Assembly: GCF_035497915.1 (NCBI RefSeq)
Contig: NZ_DATJCS010000004.1
Span: forward strand, 1-64,000
Length of the DNA stretch: 64,000 nt
DNA from: Serpens sp035497915
GTDB lineage: Bacteria > Pseudomonadota > Gammaproteobacteria > Pseudomonadales > Pseudomonadaceae
Reading direction: 5' to 3'
Under the pieces are notes generated by a model. The model saw only the letters and a program-made list of their open reading frames with translations. It had not been told where the DNA came from and did not search any database. Below are positions 15,541 through 24,806 of this stretch, one piece after another; the stretch's first letter is position 1; the number at the start of each line of letters is the position of its first letter. Made by a program: the position numbers and the translations under genes.

Positions 15541-17282
15541 TGACGTTGAAACTCACCATTACCGATGCCGGCCGCGCCGAGCTGATCCACAACAGCCACC
15601 TGGGCTTCAATGCTGTCACCATCGTTGCGGTGGCCATCGGCGACGCCCAGTACGAACTCGGCCGCACCCAGACCGCCCTGGTCCATGAAGTCACCCGCTT
15701 GAGCTCCATCGCCGGTACAGCCGTGGGTGACGGCATCCTGCACGTTACCGTGCGCGATGAATCCACCAATGCCTACAACGTCGGCGAGTTCGGCCTGATC
15801 ACCGACAAGGGCACGCTGTTCGCCGTATGCTCCCAGCCGGCAGCGGATGGCTGGATCATCCAGAAGGCAGCCCCCAGCATCATGCTGCTGGCCAGCGATG
15901 TGCTGCTGGAGGACATCGACGCCGAGCAGATCCAGTTCGGTGACATCGAGTTCATCAACCCGCCGGCAACGACCGAGATGGCTGGTGTGGTGGAGCTTGC
16001 CAATGCCGAGGAGATGGCAGACGGCACCGATAGCCGGCGAGCTGCCACGCCTGCCGGAGTAGCCCAGGAAACGGCGAAGCGACAGCCGCTGGACGCCACA
16101 CTTACAGCCCTCGCTCAGTTGGTGATTGAGGCCAACCAACTAATTTATGCCACCGGTCCGGACAAGTTCGCCACTGCACCGTTGACCGCATTCATCCGAA
16201 CGCTGCTCGACGATGCCGATGATGCTGCGGCACGAGCCACACTGAAGGCAGCCCCGCTGGCCTCGCCCGCGCTGACCGGCACGCCCACGGCGCCCACCGC
16301 TGCCGCTGGAACCAACACCACACAGATCGCCACCACGGCGTTCGTGCGGGCGGCTGTCGCGGCCCTGGTCAACTCCTCGCCGGCGGCGTTGGACACGCTG
16401 CAAGAACTGGCTGCGGCCTTGGGCAACGACCCGAACTTTGCGACCACGATGACCAACGCCCTGGCGAACAAGGTCGACAAGGTAGCGGGGAAGGGGCTGT
16501 CGACGAACGACTTCACCGCAGCGCTGCTGACCAAGCTCAACGGCATCGCGGCGGGTGCTACCGCCAACGCAACGGATGCCCAGTTGCGCGCGCGTTCGTC
16601 GCATACGGGTGAGCAGGCGATCAGCACCATCACCGGCCTGGCCGCCGCGCTGGCGGCCAAGGCGCCACTTGCCTCGCCCGCGCTGACCGGCACGCCCACG
16701 GCGCCCACCGCTGCCGCTGGAACCAACACCACCCAGATCGCCACCACAGCGTTCGTGCGGGCGGCTGTCGCGGCGCTGGTCAACTCCTCGCCGGCCGCGC
16801 TGGATACCCTGCAAGAGCTGGCTGCGGCGTTGGGCAACGACCCGAACTTTGCGACCACGATGACCAACGCCCTGGCGGGCAAGTTGGGAAAAACAGAGAC
16901 GGCAGCCAAGGCATCTTCCCTGGCCACCCCCATCACTATCAATGGGACTGCGGTAAACAGTGGGTCGAATGTAACTATCTCCGCAGCAGCTACCGCCGCG
17001 TCGGTGCTGGCCGCGAATGCAGGGGCTGCCGTAGGGGAAGTGGGGACGTATGCGCTCCTGATGCACCTCTCGACTACAGCAGCCATCCAGCCAGGCGCTA
17101 CGCTCGCCGGCAGCGCGCTACGTTACGCCAGTACGCTGACGGGCTCGAATGGACAGCCTGGCTACTACAATTTGGCCCCACCAGGCACATGGCGTTGTAT
17201 GGGGCAAAGTGGGTACTGGGAGGGCAGCAAGATCGGTGGCGCCTATGTTGACCGCGCTACACTATGGTTGAGGATTGCATGA
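15540..17282 (+). CDS. Tail fibre protein H
   Basis: A receptor-binding fibre of 580 residues. Residues 1-150 form the conserved attachment part that joins the baseplate (DUF3751-type start MTLKLTITDAGRAEL). The shaft contains two near-identical units of about 72 residues, at about 238-309 and 375-446. The C-terminal part after residue 460 is unlike its neighbours and probably contacts the host surface. The repeat and the slightly lower GC of the tip fit the usual recombination of fibre genes. Confidence 0.9.
   Translation: MTLKLTITDAGRAELIHNSHLGFNAVTIVAVAIGDAQYELGRTQTALVHEVTRLSSIAGTAVGDGILHVTVRDESTNAYNVGEFGLITDKGTLFAVCSQPAADGWIIQKAAPSIMLLASDVLLEDIDAEQIQFGDIEFINPPATTEMAGVVELANAEEMADGTDSRRAATPAGVAQETAKRQPLDATLTALAQLVIEANQLIYATGPDKFATAPLTAFIRTLLDDADDAAARATLKAAPLASPALTGTPTAPTAAAGTNTTQIATTAFVRAAVAALVNSSPAALDTLQELAAALGNDPNFATTMTNALANKVDKVAGKGLSTNDFTAALLTKLNGIAAGATANATDAQLRARSSHTGEQAISTITGLAAALAAKAPLASPALTGTPTAPTAAAGTNTTQIATTAFVRAAVAALVNSSPAALDTLQELAAALGNDPNFATTMTNALAGKLGKTETAAKASSLATPITINGTAVNSGSNVTISAAATAASVLAANAGAAVGEVGTYALLMHLSTTAAIQPGATLAGSALRYASTLTGSNGQPGYYNLAPPGTWRCMGQSGYWEGSKIGGAYVDRATLWLRIA
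16251..16879 (+). repeat. Direct duplication inside the tail fibre gene
   Basis: Segments 16251-16468 and 16662-16879 are nearly identical at the DNA level, offset by 411 bp. Both encode the shaft unit that starts with PLASPALTGTPTAPT and ends with ATTMTNALA. Differences are mostly third-base changes. Recombination between the copies would delete or add 137 codons in frame. Confidence 0.88.
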
Positions 17283-17644
17283 TGTTGCGTAACCCTATGT
17301 TCACGCGTGCAGGGTTGGTTGATTGCGAGCTGGACCACCCCCTCCACGGCTGGATTCCATTCACAGCCTCCCCCAACGATCCGGACGAGGGTGGCCGCAT
17401 CATTTACCAACTGCTGCTAGACGGCCAATTCGGGGAGATCGCACCCTACGTTGAACCCGAGCCCGTGCCCTTGACGGTAGAGCAAGTCCAATCGCTACGC
17501 CGTGCCGCCTATGTCGCAGAGTCAGATCCGTTGCGAGCTGAGGCCGACTACGACGCCCTGATCAACGGCACCGCCCCCGACTACACCGCCTGGATCGCGG
17601 CGGTCGAGGCGATCAAGGCCCGTTATCCGCTTCCCGCGTTGTAA
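17279..17644 (+). CDS. Tail fibre assembly protein (G-like)
   Basis: A 121-residue protein in the position of P2 gene G, the fibre assembly chaperone. The C-terminal stretch LRAEADYDALINGTAPDYTAWIAAVEAIK is split over the usual region of phage tail-fibre chaperones. The ATG overlaps the fibre stop as ATGA. Its last codons, GCG TTG TAA, form part of the late operator for the sheath operon. Confidence 0.75.
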   Translation: MMLRNPMFTRAGLVDCELDHPLHGWIPFTASPNDPDEGGRIIYQLLLDGQFGEIAPYVEPEPVPLTVEQVQSLRRAAYVAESDPLRAEADYDALINGTAPDYTAWIAAVEAIKARYPLPAL

Positions 17645-17660
17645 CCGCCCCCGCTACAAC
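17638..17660 (+). promoter_or_regulatory. Ogr-type late operator before FI
   Basis: GTTGTA-N11-TACAAC, overlapping the final Leu codon and stop of the preceding gene. A CGCGCGCGCG tract follows at about +33 from the centre. The sheath start lies 85 bp from the centre. Confidence 0.75.
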
Positions 17661-17733
17661 CCCCACCCATCGCTCCCGCCACGCGCGCGCGTCACCCTGC
17701 GCAGGACTACCCACTCCTGCGCAGGTTTGCCCC

Positions 17734-18921
17734 ATGAGCGACTACCACCACGGCGTCCGGGTCCTCGAAATCAACGAGGGCTCGCGCCCGATCCGCACCG
17801 TCTCCACCGCCACTGTCGGCATGATTTGCACCGGCTCCGACGCCGACGAAACCGTTTTCCCCCTCAACAAGCCCGTGCTGCTCACCGACGTGCTGCGCGC
17901 GTCCGGCTCGGCCGGCGAGCTGGGCACCCTGGCCCGCAGCCTGGATGCCATCGCCGACAACGCCAGCCCGGTGACCGTGGTGGTGCGCGTGGCGGATGGC
18001 GAAGGCGCCGACGACGAAGCCAAGGCCGCCGACCAGGCGGTGAAGGTCATCGGCGGCGTGACGCCCACCGGCGAGTACACCGGCCTCAAGGCGCTGCTGG
18101 CCGCCGAAGCCATGCTCGGCGTGCGTCCGCGCATCCTGGGCGTTCCGGGCCTGGACACCCTGCCGGTCACCACCGAGCTGATCAGCATCGCCCAGAAGCT
18201 GCGCGGCTTCGCCTATGCCAGCTGCATGGGCGCGGAAACCGTCTCCGACGCCATCGCCTACCGCGACGGCTTCGGCGCCCGCGAGCTGATGCTGCTCTGG
18301 CCGGACTTCATGGCCTTCGACACCGCCCTGGCAGCCGACATGCCGGCCAGCGCCGTGGCCCGCGCCCTGGGCCTGCGCGCCCAGCTCGACCAGCAGATCG
18401 GCTGGCACAAGACCCTCTCGAACATGCCGGTCAACGGCGTGACCGGCATCAGCAAGCCGGTGTTCTGGGACCTGCAGAACCCCGCCACCGACGCCGGCCT
18501 GCTCAATGCCAGCGAAGTCACCACGCTGATCCGCCGCGACGGCTTTCGCTTCTGGGGCTCGCGCACCTGCTCGGCCGACCCGCTGTTCGCCTTCGAGAAC
18601 TACACCCGCACCGCCCAGGTGCTGGCCGACACCATGGCCGAGGCGCAGTTCTGGGCGATGGACAAACCCATGCACCCGTCGCTGGTGAAGGACATGCTGG
18701 AAAGCATCAACGCCAAGTTCCGCGAGCTGGTCCGGGGTGGGTACCTGATCGGCGGCGAGGCCTGGTTCGATGAGGCCGCCAACGACAAGGACACCCTCAA
18801 GGCCGGCAAGCTGTTCCTGGATTACGACTACACCCCGGTGCCGCCGCTGGAAGACCTGACCCTGCGTCAGCGCATCACCGACCGCCACCTGGTGACCTTC
18901 GCCGCCGGCGTGAAAGGCTGA
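17734..18921 (+). CDS. Tail sheath protein (FI)
   Basis: The contractile sheath subunit of a myovirus tail, 395 residues, nearly the length of P2 GpFI. Typical stretches are GVRVLEINEGSRPIRTVSTATVG at the N terminus and TRTAQVLADTMAEAQFW near residue 295. It is the first gene of the sheath-to-D operon. Confidence 0.96.
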   Translation: MSDYHHGVRVLEINEGSRPIRTVSTATVGMICTGSDADETVFPLNKPVLLTDVLRASGSAGELGTLARSLDAIADNASPVTVVVRVADGEGADDEAKAADQAVKVIGGVTPTGEYTGLKALLAAEAMLGVRPRILGVPGLDTLPVTTELISIAQKLRGFAYASCMGAETVSDAIAYRDGFGARELMLLWPDFMAFDTALAADMPASAVARALGLRAQLDQQIGWHKTLSNMPVNGVTGISKPVFWDLQNPATDAGLLNASEVTTLIRRDGFRFWGSRTCSADPLFAFENYTRTAQVLADTMAEAQFWAMDKPMHPSLVKDMLESINAKFRELVRGGYLIGGEAWFDEAANDKDTLKAGKLFLDYDYTPVPPLEDLTLRQRITDRHLVTFAAGVKG

Positions 18922-18968
18922 GCCCATTGACCCGCGCGGCTCCGGCCGCGCCCTAGGAGAGCGCCCGT

Positions 18969-19484
18969 ATGGCACTGCCCAAGAAACTGAAACACATGAA
19001 CCTGTTCAACGATGGCGTCAGCTACGTCGGACAGTGCGGCTCCGTCACCCTGCCCAAGCTGGGCCGCAAGATGGAGAAATTCCGCGCCGGCGGCATGGAC
19101 GGCGCGGTCGATGTCGATCTGGGCCACAGCGACGATGGCATCCAGCTGGAGTGGACCCTCGGCGGCTGGGACCTGACCGCCCTCAAGCAGTTCGGCATCA
19201 CCAAGGTCGACGGCGTGATGCTGCGCTTCGCCGGCTCCGTGCAGCGTGACGACACCGGCGAAGTGAGCGCCGTGGAAGTCGTCGTGCGCGGCCGCCACGC
19301 GGAAATCGACCAGGGCGAAAGCAAACCCGGCGAGGACACCGAGCACAAGTACGCCACCACCTGCAGCTACTACAAGCTGACCGTGGACGGCGAGGTGATC
19401 ATCGAGATCGATCTTCTGAATTTCATCTTCATGGTGGACGGCGAAGACCTGCTGGCCGCGCATCGCCAGGCCATCGGCCTGTAA
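18969..19484 (+). CDS. Tail tube protein (FII)
   Basis: The major tube subunit inside the sheath, 171 residues, P2 GpFII family. It begins MALPKKLKHMNLFNDG and has AGGAGA before its ATG. It follows the sheath gene by 47 bp. Confidence 0.96.
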   Translation: MALPKKLKHMNLFNDGVSYVGQCGSVTLPKLGRKMEKFRAGGMDGAVDVDLGHSDDGIQLEWTLGGWDLTALKQFGITKVDGVMLRFAGSVQRDDTGEVSAVEVVVRGRHAEIDQGESKPGEDTEHKYATTCSYYKLTVDGEVIIEIDLLNFIFMVDGEDLLAAHRQAIGL

Positions 19485-19547
19485 CCCATGCCCGTCACCC
19501 AGAAGCCACCGTTTCGTAATCCACCGTCTACCTCAAGGAACCCCACC

Positions 19548-19895
19548 ATGGCCAAGCAAGAAACCACCGCCGCCCTCGACCAGACCGAGGCCAAGAAGAA
19601 CCCCAACCAGGAAACCGTCCCCCTGGACAGCCCCATCCAGCGCGGCGAGCAGACCATCAATGAGGTCCTGGTGCGCAAGCCCATGGCCGGCGAACTGCGC
19701 GGCGTCTCGCTCCAGGACTTGCTCCAGATGGACGTGCTGGCCCTGCGCAAGGTGCTGCCGCGCATCACCATCCCCACCCTGACCGAGAACGAAATCAGCC
19801 GTATGGACCCGGCCGACCTGACCCAGCTGGGCGTCGCGGTGACCGGTTTTTTGGTGCAGAAGCGCTTCAAGGAGGAGGCCTCCCTCACCGCGTAG
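19548..19895 (+). CDS. Tail assembly chaperone E
   Basis: The short form of the tape-measure chaperone, 115 residues, P2 GpE family. The start is ATG 19548, preceded by AAGGA. Near its end the frame crosses TTTTTTG (19847-19853), where part of the ribosomes should slip to make E+E'. Confidence 0.9.
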   Translation: MAKQETTAALDQTEAKKNPNQETVPLDSPIQRGEQTINEVLVRKPMAGELRGVSLQDLLQMDVLALRKVLPRITIPTLTENEISRMDPADLTQLGVAVTGFLVQKRFKEEASLTA

Positions 19896-20023
19896 AGGAC
19901 GCCATGGCGGACATCGCCCTGGTGTTTCACTGGGGGCCGGCGGACCTCAATCCGCTGCCCCTGTCCGAGCTGATGGAATGGCGGGAACAGGCCCGCCGGA
20001 GAGTAGACCCCGATGGCGCGTGA
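19548..20023 (+). CDS. Tail assembly chaperone E+E' made by -1 frameshift
   Basis: Slippage by -1 on TTTTTTG (19847-19853; zero-frame codons TTT TTG) continues with GAEALQGGGLPHRVED and ends at the TGA at 20021-20023, inside the start of the tape measure gene. E' contains MADIALVFHWGPADLNPLPL, typical of the P2 E' extension. Frameshifted chaperone pairs before the tape measure gene are conserved in tailed phages. The slip is inferred from sequence, not measured. Confidence 0.82.
19847..19853 (+). other. Programmed -1 frameshift site
   Basis: The heptamer TTTTTTG is the same slippery sequence used by the P2 E/E' pair. Both frames are open across it. Confidence 0.82.
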
Positions 20024-22652
20024 CATGAGACTGGCCGTGGTTTTGCAGGCCGTGGACCGGGCCACCCGGCCCATTCGCAACGTGATGCAGGGCAGCGAAG
20101 GCCTGGCCCGGCAGCTCAAGGCCAGCCGCGAAGCGCTCAAGGGGTTGCAGGGTCAGCAACGCGACATCAGCAGCTTCCGGCAGCTCAAGGGCGCCGCGCA
20201 GCAGACCGGCAACGCCCTCCAGGCGCAGCAGGACGAGGTGCGTCGTCTGTCCCGGCAGATGGCCGCCACGGCCAACCCCACCCGGCAGATGCGCCAGGAA
20301 TTCCAGCAGGCGGTGCGGCAGGCGCAACGCCTCAAGCAGCAGCACCAGGGCCAGCAGCAGGAGCTACAGGGCCTGCGCACTCGGCTGCAGCAGGCAGGCA
20401 TCGGCACCCGCAACCTGGGCGAGCACGAGCAGCGCCTGCGCCGGAACATGGCCGAGGCCAACCGCGACATCACCGACCAGACCGAACGCCTGCGCAAGCT
20501 CGGCCAGCAGCAGAAGCGCCTGGCCGAGGCCAAGGCCAGCTATGAGAAAGCGCAAGGTCTGGCCGGCAGCATGGCCGCCACCGGCGCCGCCGGGGTGGCC
20601 AGCGGCACCGGCATTCTGTACGCGGGCGCCCGTCTGATGGCCCCGCAGATGGCCGCCGATCAGCAGGGCGGGATCATCGCCGCGCAGACGGGCGAAGGCC
20701 GCGAGCAGGCCACCCGCTACACCCAGATCATCCAGAGCATCCGCACCGAGGGCGTCAGCGACGACATGGCCGCCATCGGTGCCGCCGTGGGCGCGGTGCG
20801 CAGCACCCTGGGCGCCCTGGGCGAAGTGGGGGATGACGAACTGCAACGCATCAGCCGCCGCGCCCTGGACATGAGCGCCGTGCTGGGCGGCGACGTGGCG
20901 GAGAACATCCAGGTGGCCGCGATCATGATGCAGAACGGCCTGGCCAAGAACAGCGACGAGGCGCTGGATCTGCTCACCCGGGGCATGCAATCCGTCTCCA
21001 CGCAGATGCGCGGCGAGCTGCCCGAGATCCTGCACGAGTACAGCACCCACTTCCGGGGCATGGGCTTCGATGGCCAGGAGGCCATGAGCCTGCTGGTGGA
21101 GATGGCCAAGCAGGGCAAGTTCGCCCTGGACAAGACCGGCGACGCCATCAAGGAATTCAGCATCCGCGGCTCGGACATGAGCAAGGCCAGCCAGGAAGCC
21201 TACGAGAGCATCGGCCTGGACGCCGAGGCGATGTCCTCGGCCATTGCCGCCGGCGGCGACGGCGCCCAGCGCGCTCTACAGACCACCGCCAAGGCGCTGC
21301 TCAACATCACCGACCCGGCCGAGCGCGCCAACGCCGCCATCGCCCTGTTCGGTACACCGGTCGAGGACCTGGCCGTCGACCAGATCCCCGACTTCCTGCG
21401 CGCCCTGTCGCGCTCCAGGAACAACCTCGGCCAGGTGGAAGGCGCCGCCGAAGGACTGGGCACCGTGCTGCGCGACGACCTGCGCGGCGATATCGCCAAG
21501 CTGGGCGGCGCCTGGACCAACCTCACCTCGACCATGATGCGCGACCAGAACGGCCCGCTACGCCAACTGACCCAGGGCATCACCCGCATCGTCGGCCGCG
21601 TCCGCGAGTGGATCGCCGCGAACCCCACCCTGGCCGCCAACATCGTCAAGACCGCTGCCGGGCTGGGCATCCTGATGGCCGCCGGCGGCGGCCTGGCCCT
21701 GGTGCTGGCCAGCGTGCTCGGCCCCATCGCCATGGTCAGCTACGGCATGAGCGTGCTGCGCTTCGGCGCCGCTCGCTTCCTCGGTCCACTCGTCACCCTC
21801 GGCCGCACCGCGCTGCCGATGGCCGCCAAGGGCGTGCTGCTGCTCGGCAAGGCGCTGCTGATGACCCCGCTCGGCTGGATCATCGGCGCCATCGCCCTGA
21901 TCGCCGGCGGCGCCTACCTGATCTGGAAGAACTGGGGCACCCTCGGCCCGAAATTCACCGCCCTCTGGGAAGGCCTGAAAGCGGGCGCGCTGGGCCTTTG
22001 GGAGGGACTGAAGGCAGGCTTCAGCGGCGGCCTGGCCGGCATCGCCGCCACCATCGTCAACTTCAGCCCGCTCGGCCTGTTCTATCGCGCCTTTGCCGGC
22101 GTACTGGACTGGTTCGGCATCGAGCTACCGGGGCGCTTCACCGAGTTCGGCGGCATGCTCCTGGACGGCATGGTCAACGGCATCACCAGCCGGCTGGCGG
22201 CCGTCAAGGACGCGATCATCGGCGCCGGCGAGAGCGCCATCGGCTGGTTCAAGGAAACCCTGGGCATTCACTCGCCCTCGCGGGTGTTCGCCGAACTGGG
22301 CGGCCACACCATGGACGGCCTGCAGAAGGGCATCGTCCAGGGCGAAGGTGGCCCGCTGTCGGCCGTGGGCGAGATGGGCAAGCGCCTGGCCGCCGCCGGC
22401 GCGCTGACCCTGGCGGCGACCGGCCCGCTGCTGGCCGACGAGCCGATCCGCATCGACAACCGCGCCCCGCTGAGCCCAGCCAGCCTGAGCGCGTCGGCAC
22501 CGGCGACGGTGACCAACACCTACCAGATCACCATCCACGCCGCGCCCGGCATGGACCCCCACGCAATCGGCCAGGCCGTGGCCGCCGAACTGGACCGCCG
22601 CGAGCGCGCCAAGGCCGCCCGCATCCGCAGCAGCCTGCACGACCAGGAGTAA
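20013..22652 (+). CDS. Tape measure protein T
   Basis: Sets tail length and is threaded through the tube, 879 residues. The N-terminal 190 residues are a glutamine- and arginine-rich coiled coil. Hydrophobic segments lie around 540-580 and 615-645 (GWIIGAIALIAGGAYLIW). The C-terminal motif ESAIGWFKETLGIHSPSRVF near residue 735 is conserved in tape measures. It starts within the E' frame. Confidence 0.95.
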   Translation: MARDMRLAVVLQAVDRATRPIRNVMQGSEGLARQLKASREALKGLQGQQRDISSFRQLKGAAQQTGNALQAQQDEVRRLSRQMAATANPTRQMRQEFQQAVRQAQRLKQQHQGQQQELQGLRTRLQQAGIGTRNLGEHEQRLRRNMAEANRDITDQTERLRKLGQQQKRLAEAKASYEKAQGLAGSMAATGAAGVASGTGILYAGARLMAPQMAADQQGGIIAAQTGEGREQATRYTQIIQSIRTEGVSDDMAAIGAAVGAVRSTLGALGEVGDDELQRISRRALDMSAVLGGDVAENIQVAAIMMQNGLAKNSDEALDLLTRGMQSVSTQMRGELPEILHEYSTHFRGMGFDGQEAMSLLVEMAKQGKFALDKTGDAIKEFSIRGSDMSKASQEAYESIGLDAEAMSSAIAAGGDGAQRALQTTAKALLNITDPAERANAAIALFGTPVEDLAVDQIPDFLRALSRSRNNLGQVEGAAEGLGTVLRDDLRGDIAKLGGAWTNLTSTMMRDQNGPLRQLTQGITRIVGRVREWIAANPTLAANIVKTAAGLGILMAAGGGLALVLASVLGPIAMVSYGMSVLRFGAARFLGPLVTLGRTALPMAAKGVLLLGKALLMTPLGWIIGAIALIAGGAYLIWKNWGTLGPKFTALWEGLKAGALGLWEGLKAGFSGGLAGIAATIVNFSPLGLFYRAFAGVLDWFGIELPGRFTEFGGMLLDGMVNGITSRLAAVKDAIIGAGESAIGWFKETLGIHSPSRVFAELGGHTMDGLQKGIVQGEGGPLSAVGEMGKRLAAAGALTLAATGPLLADEPIRIDNRAPLSPASLSASAPATVTNTYQITIHAAPGMDPHAIGQAVAAELDRRERAKAARIRSSLHDQE

Positions 22653-22659
22653 CCGACCC

Positions 22660-23103
22660 ATGATGATGGCCCTCGGCTTGTTCGTCTTCTCGCTGGAGAC
22701 GCTGGCCTATCAGGATTTCCAGCGGCAGACCGCCTGGGTCCACGGCAAGACCAGCCGCGTCGGCACGAACCCGGCGCGGCAGTTCCAGGGCCGTGACGAC
22801 GACACCATCACCCTGTCCGGCGTGCTGCTGCCGGGCCTGGCCGGCACCGCGCTGAGCCTCGATGCCCTGCGCGCCATGGGCGACACCGGCAAGGCCTGGC
22901 CGCTGATCGAGGGCACCGGGAAGATCTACGGTGTGTGGATCATTGAGAACCTGCAGGAGACCAGGACGCTGTTCTTCCGCGACGGCGCCGCGCGCCGCAT
23001 CGAGTTCACCCTCACCCTGCAGCGCATCGATGACGGCAGCATCGATCTGCTCGGCACCGCCACCCAGGCCGGCTTCGGCCTGCTGCAGGGCCGCCGGCTA
23101 TGA
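22660..23103 (+). CDS. Tail protein U
   Basis: A 147-residue P2 GpU-family protein of the tail tip. It contains LFVFSLETLAYQDFQRQTAW at the N terminus and GYGVWI-like beta strands later. Its stop overlaps the D start. Confidence 0.92.
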   Translation: MMMALGLFVFSLETLAYQDFQRQTAWVHGKTSRVGTNPARQFQGRDDDTITLSGVLLPGLAGTALSLDALRAMGDTGKAWPLIEGTGKIYGVWIIENLQETRTLFFRDGAARRIEFTLTLQRIDDGSIDLLGTATQAGFGLLQGRRL

Positions 23104-24308
23104 TCGAGGCCGCCCGCAAACAGCTGGCCTACGCCCGGCCCATCTGCCGGCTGGTGGTCAACGGCACCGACATCACCGCCGCGGTGGAAAAGCGCCTGGT
23201 GGAGCTGACCCTGACCGACAACCGGGGCATGGAGGCCGACCAGCTCGACGTGGCCCTCAGCGACCACGACGGCAAGCTGGCCATTCCCCCGCGCGGCGCC
23301 GAATTGCGCCTGTGGCTGGGCTGGAGCGACAGCGGCCTGGTGGACAAGGGCACCTTCACTGTGGACGAGCTGGAGCACAGCGGCGCACCGGATACGCTGA
23401 GCATTCGCGCACGGTCGGCGGACCTGCGCGGCGACCTGAAAACCCGCCGCGAACAGAGCTGGCACGCCACCACCCTGGGCGCGGTGCTGTCCGCCGTCGC
23501 CGCGCGGCACAGCCTCACGCCCCAGGTGGAAGCGAGCCTGGCCGCCGTGCCGATCGCGCACCTGGACCAGGCCAACGAATCTGACGCCAACCTGCTCACC
23601 CGCCTGGGCCACGAGCACGACGCCATCGCCGCCATCAAGGCCGGGCGCCTGCTGTTCATGCCGGTGGGCGGCGCCAGTACCGCCAGCGGGCTGGCCCTGC
23701 CGCATATCACCCTGACCCGCGAAGACGGCGATCAGCACCGCTACCTGGAAGCCGACCGCGACAGCTACAGCGGCGTGCGCGCCTACTACTACAACCCCGG
23801 CAGCACCAAGAAGCAGGAAGCCATCGCCGGCGCCGACGGCAACCTCAAGGACCTGCGCCACAGCTACGCCGACCGCGACGCGGCGTTGAGCGCCGCCCGC
23901 GCCGAATGGACCCGCCTGCAGCGCGGCACCGCCACGCTCAGCTACACCCTGGCCAGGGGCCGCCCGGATCTGGTACCGGACCAGACCTTCAGCCTCACCG
24001 GCGTGAAGGACGAGATCGGCGCCCTCATCTGGCTCGGTCGCAGCCTGACCCACAGCTACCGGCCCGAGGCCTACACCACCAGCCTGGAGCTGGAGTCCCA
24101 GCTGCCCGACGAACAGATCGCCGATCTGCTGGACAGCGGCGAGGGCTACACGGGCGTGCGGGCGTACTACCGCGAGGCCAGCGGGCAGCAGAAATACGAA
24201 ACGGCGGGACGGGGCGGGAATGTGCTGCGGCTCAAGCAGCTGTACAGCGGGCAGGCGGCGGCCCGGCGGGCGGTGGAGAGGGAGTGGGGACGGTTGCAGA
24301 AATTGTAG
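23100..24308 (+). CDS. Baseplate hub/late control protein D
   Basis: A 402-residue P2 GpD-family baseplate hub, structurally like T4 gp27. It begins with ARPICRLVVNGTDITAAVEKRL and has two YxGVRAYYY/YTGVRAYYR motifs, near residues 223 and 351. It is the last gene of the rightward late block and is followed by a strong terminator. Confidence 0.94.
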   Translation: MIEAARKQLAYARPICRLVVNGTDITAAVEKRLVELTLTDNRGMEADQLDVALSDHDGKLAIPPRGAELRLWLGWSDSGLVDKGTFTVDELEHSGAPDTLSIRARSADLRGDLKTRREQSWHATTLGAVLSAVAARHSLTPQVEASLAAVPIAHLDQANESDANLLTRLGHEHDAIAAIKAGRLLFMPVGGASTASGLALPHITLTREDGDQHRYLEADRDSYSGVRAYYYNPGSTKKQEAIAGADGNLKDLRHSYADRDAALSAARAEWTRLQRGTATLSYTLARGRPDLVPDQTFSLTGVKDEIGALIWLGRSLTHSYRPEAYTTSLELESQLPDEQIADLLDSGEGYTGVRAYYREASGQQKYETAGRGGNVLRLKQLYSGQAAARRAVEREWGRLQKL

Positions 24309-24312
24309 GAAT

Positions 24313-24342
24313 AAAAAACCCGGCGCTATGGCCGGGTTTTTT
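24313..24342. terminator. Bidirectional terminator D/hicB
   Basis: A 12-bp stem, AAAAAACCCGGC with GCCGGGTTTTTT, and a 6-nt loop. It stands between the convergent D and hicB genes and has a T tract in both directions. Confidence 0.9.
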
Positions 24343-24347
24343 AGCTA

Positions 24348-24767
24348 TCAAACAAGAGAAACTTCCAAGCGTCTACCAAGGCGCTCTAACGCCTCTTCGA
24401 TCCCTTCAATTTTGGATTTATGTTTTACATCAAGAAGTCGATCAACCTGAGGCATTGCCACATGCAAACGACGTGCTAGCTCTGCTTTTCTTACACCCTG
24501 ATCAACCATTTCGTTGTGCAACATAGCCTTTGCAGCAACTAATGCTGGAATTCTTACCGCATAGACATTTACACCCTGGCGCTTGGCGGGAGCGGGCCAT
24601 TTGCGCCGTTGCTGGATGTAGATTTCCAGAGCTGCTTCCAAGCCATCCACAGCATTAACAAGGGATTCTTCGATATCATCCCCAACACTTACAAACTCGG
24701 GAATATCGAAGCAAGTGACCAAAACACTACCGTTGGTGTCTTGCTCAACCTCTACATAATACTCCAT
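24348..24767 (-). CDS. hicB: HicB-family antitoxin
   Basis: A 139-residue antitoxin with an N-terminal partial RNase H-like HicB fold (1-65, MEYYVEVEQDTNGSVLVTCFDIPEF) and a C-terminal ribbon/helix-turn-helix DNA-binding part (about 88-130, KAELARRLHVAMPQVDRLLD). It binds and inhibits HicA and represses the operon. It is AT-richer than the phage genes, which suggests later acquisition. The gene lies 176 bp downstream of hicA instead of being directly joined to it. Confidence 0.93.
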   Translation of the reverse strand: MEYYVEVEQDTNGSVLVTCFDIPEFVSVGDDIEESLVNAVDGLEAALEIYIQQRRKWPAPAKRQGVNVYAVRIPALVAAKAMLHNEMVDQGVRKAELARRLHVAMPQVDRLLDVKHKSKIEGIEEALERLGRRLEVSLV

Positions 24768-24806
24768 AAAATTTACCTTCTATACTCGTCGGCTTTCGAT
24801 TTCGGA

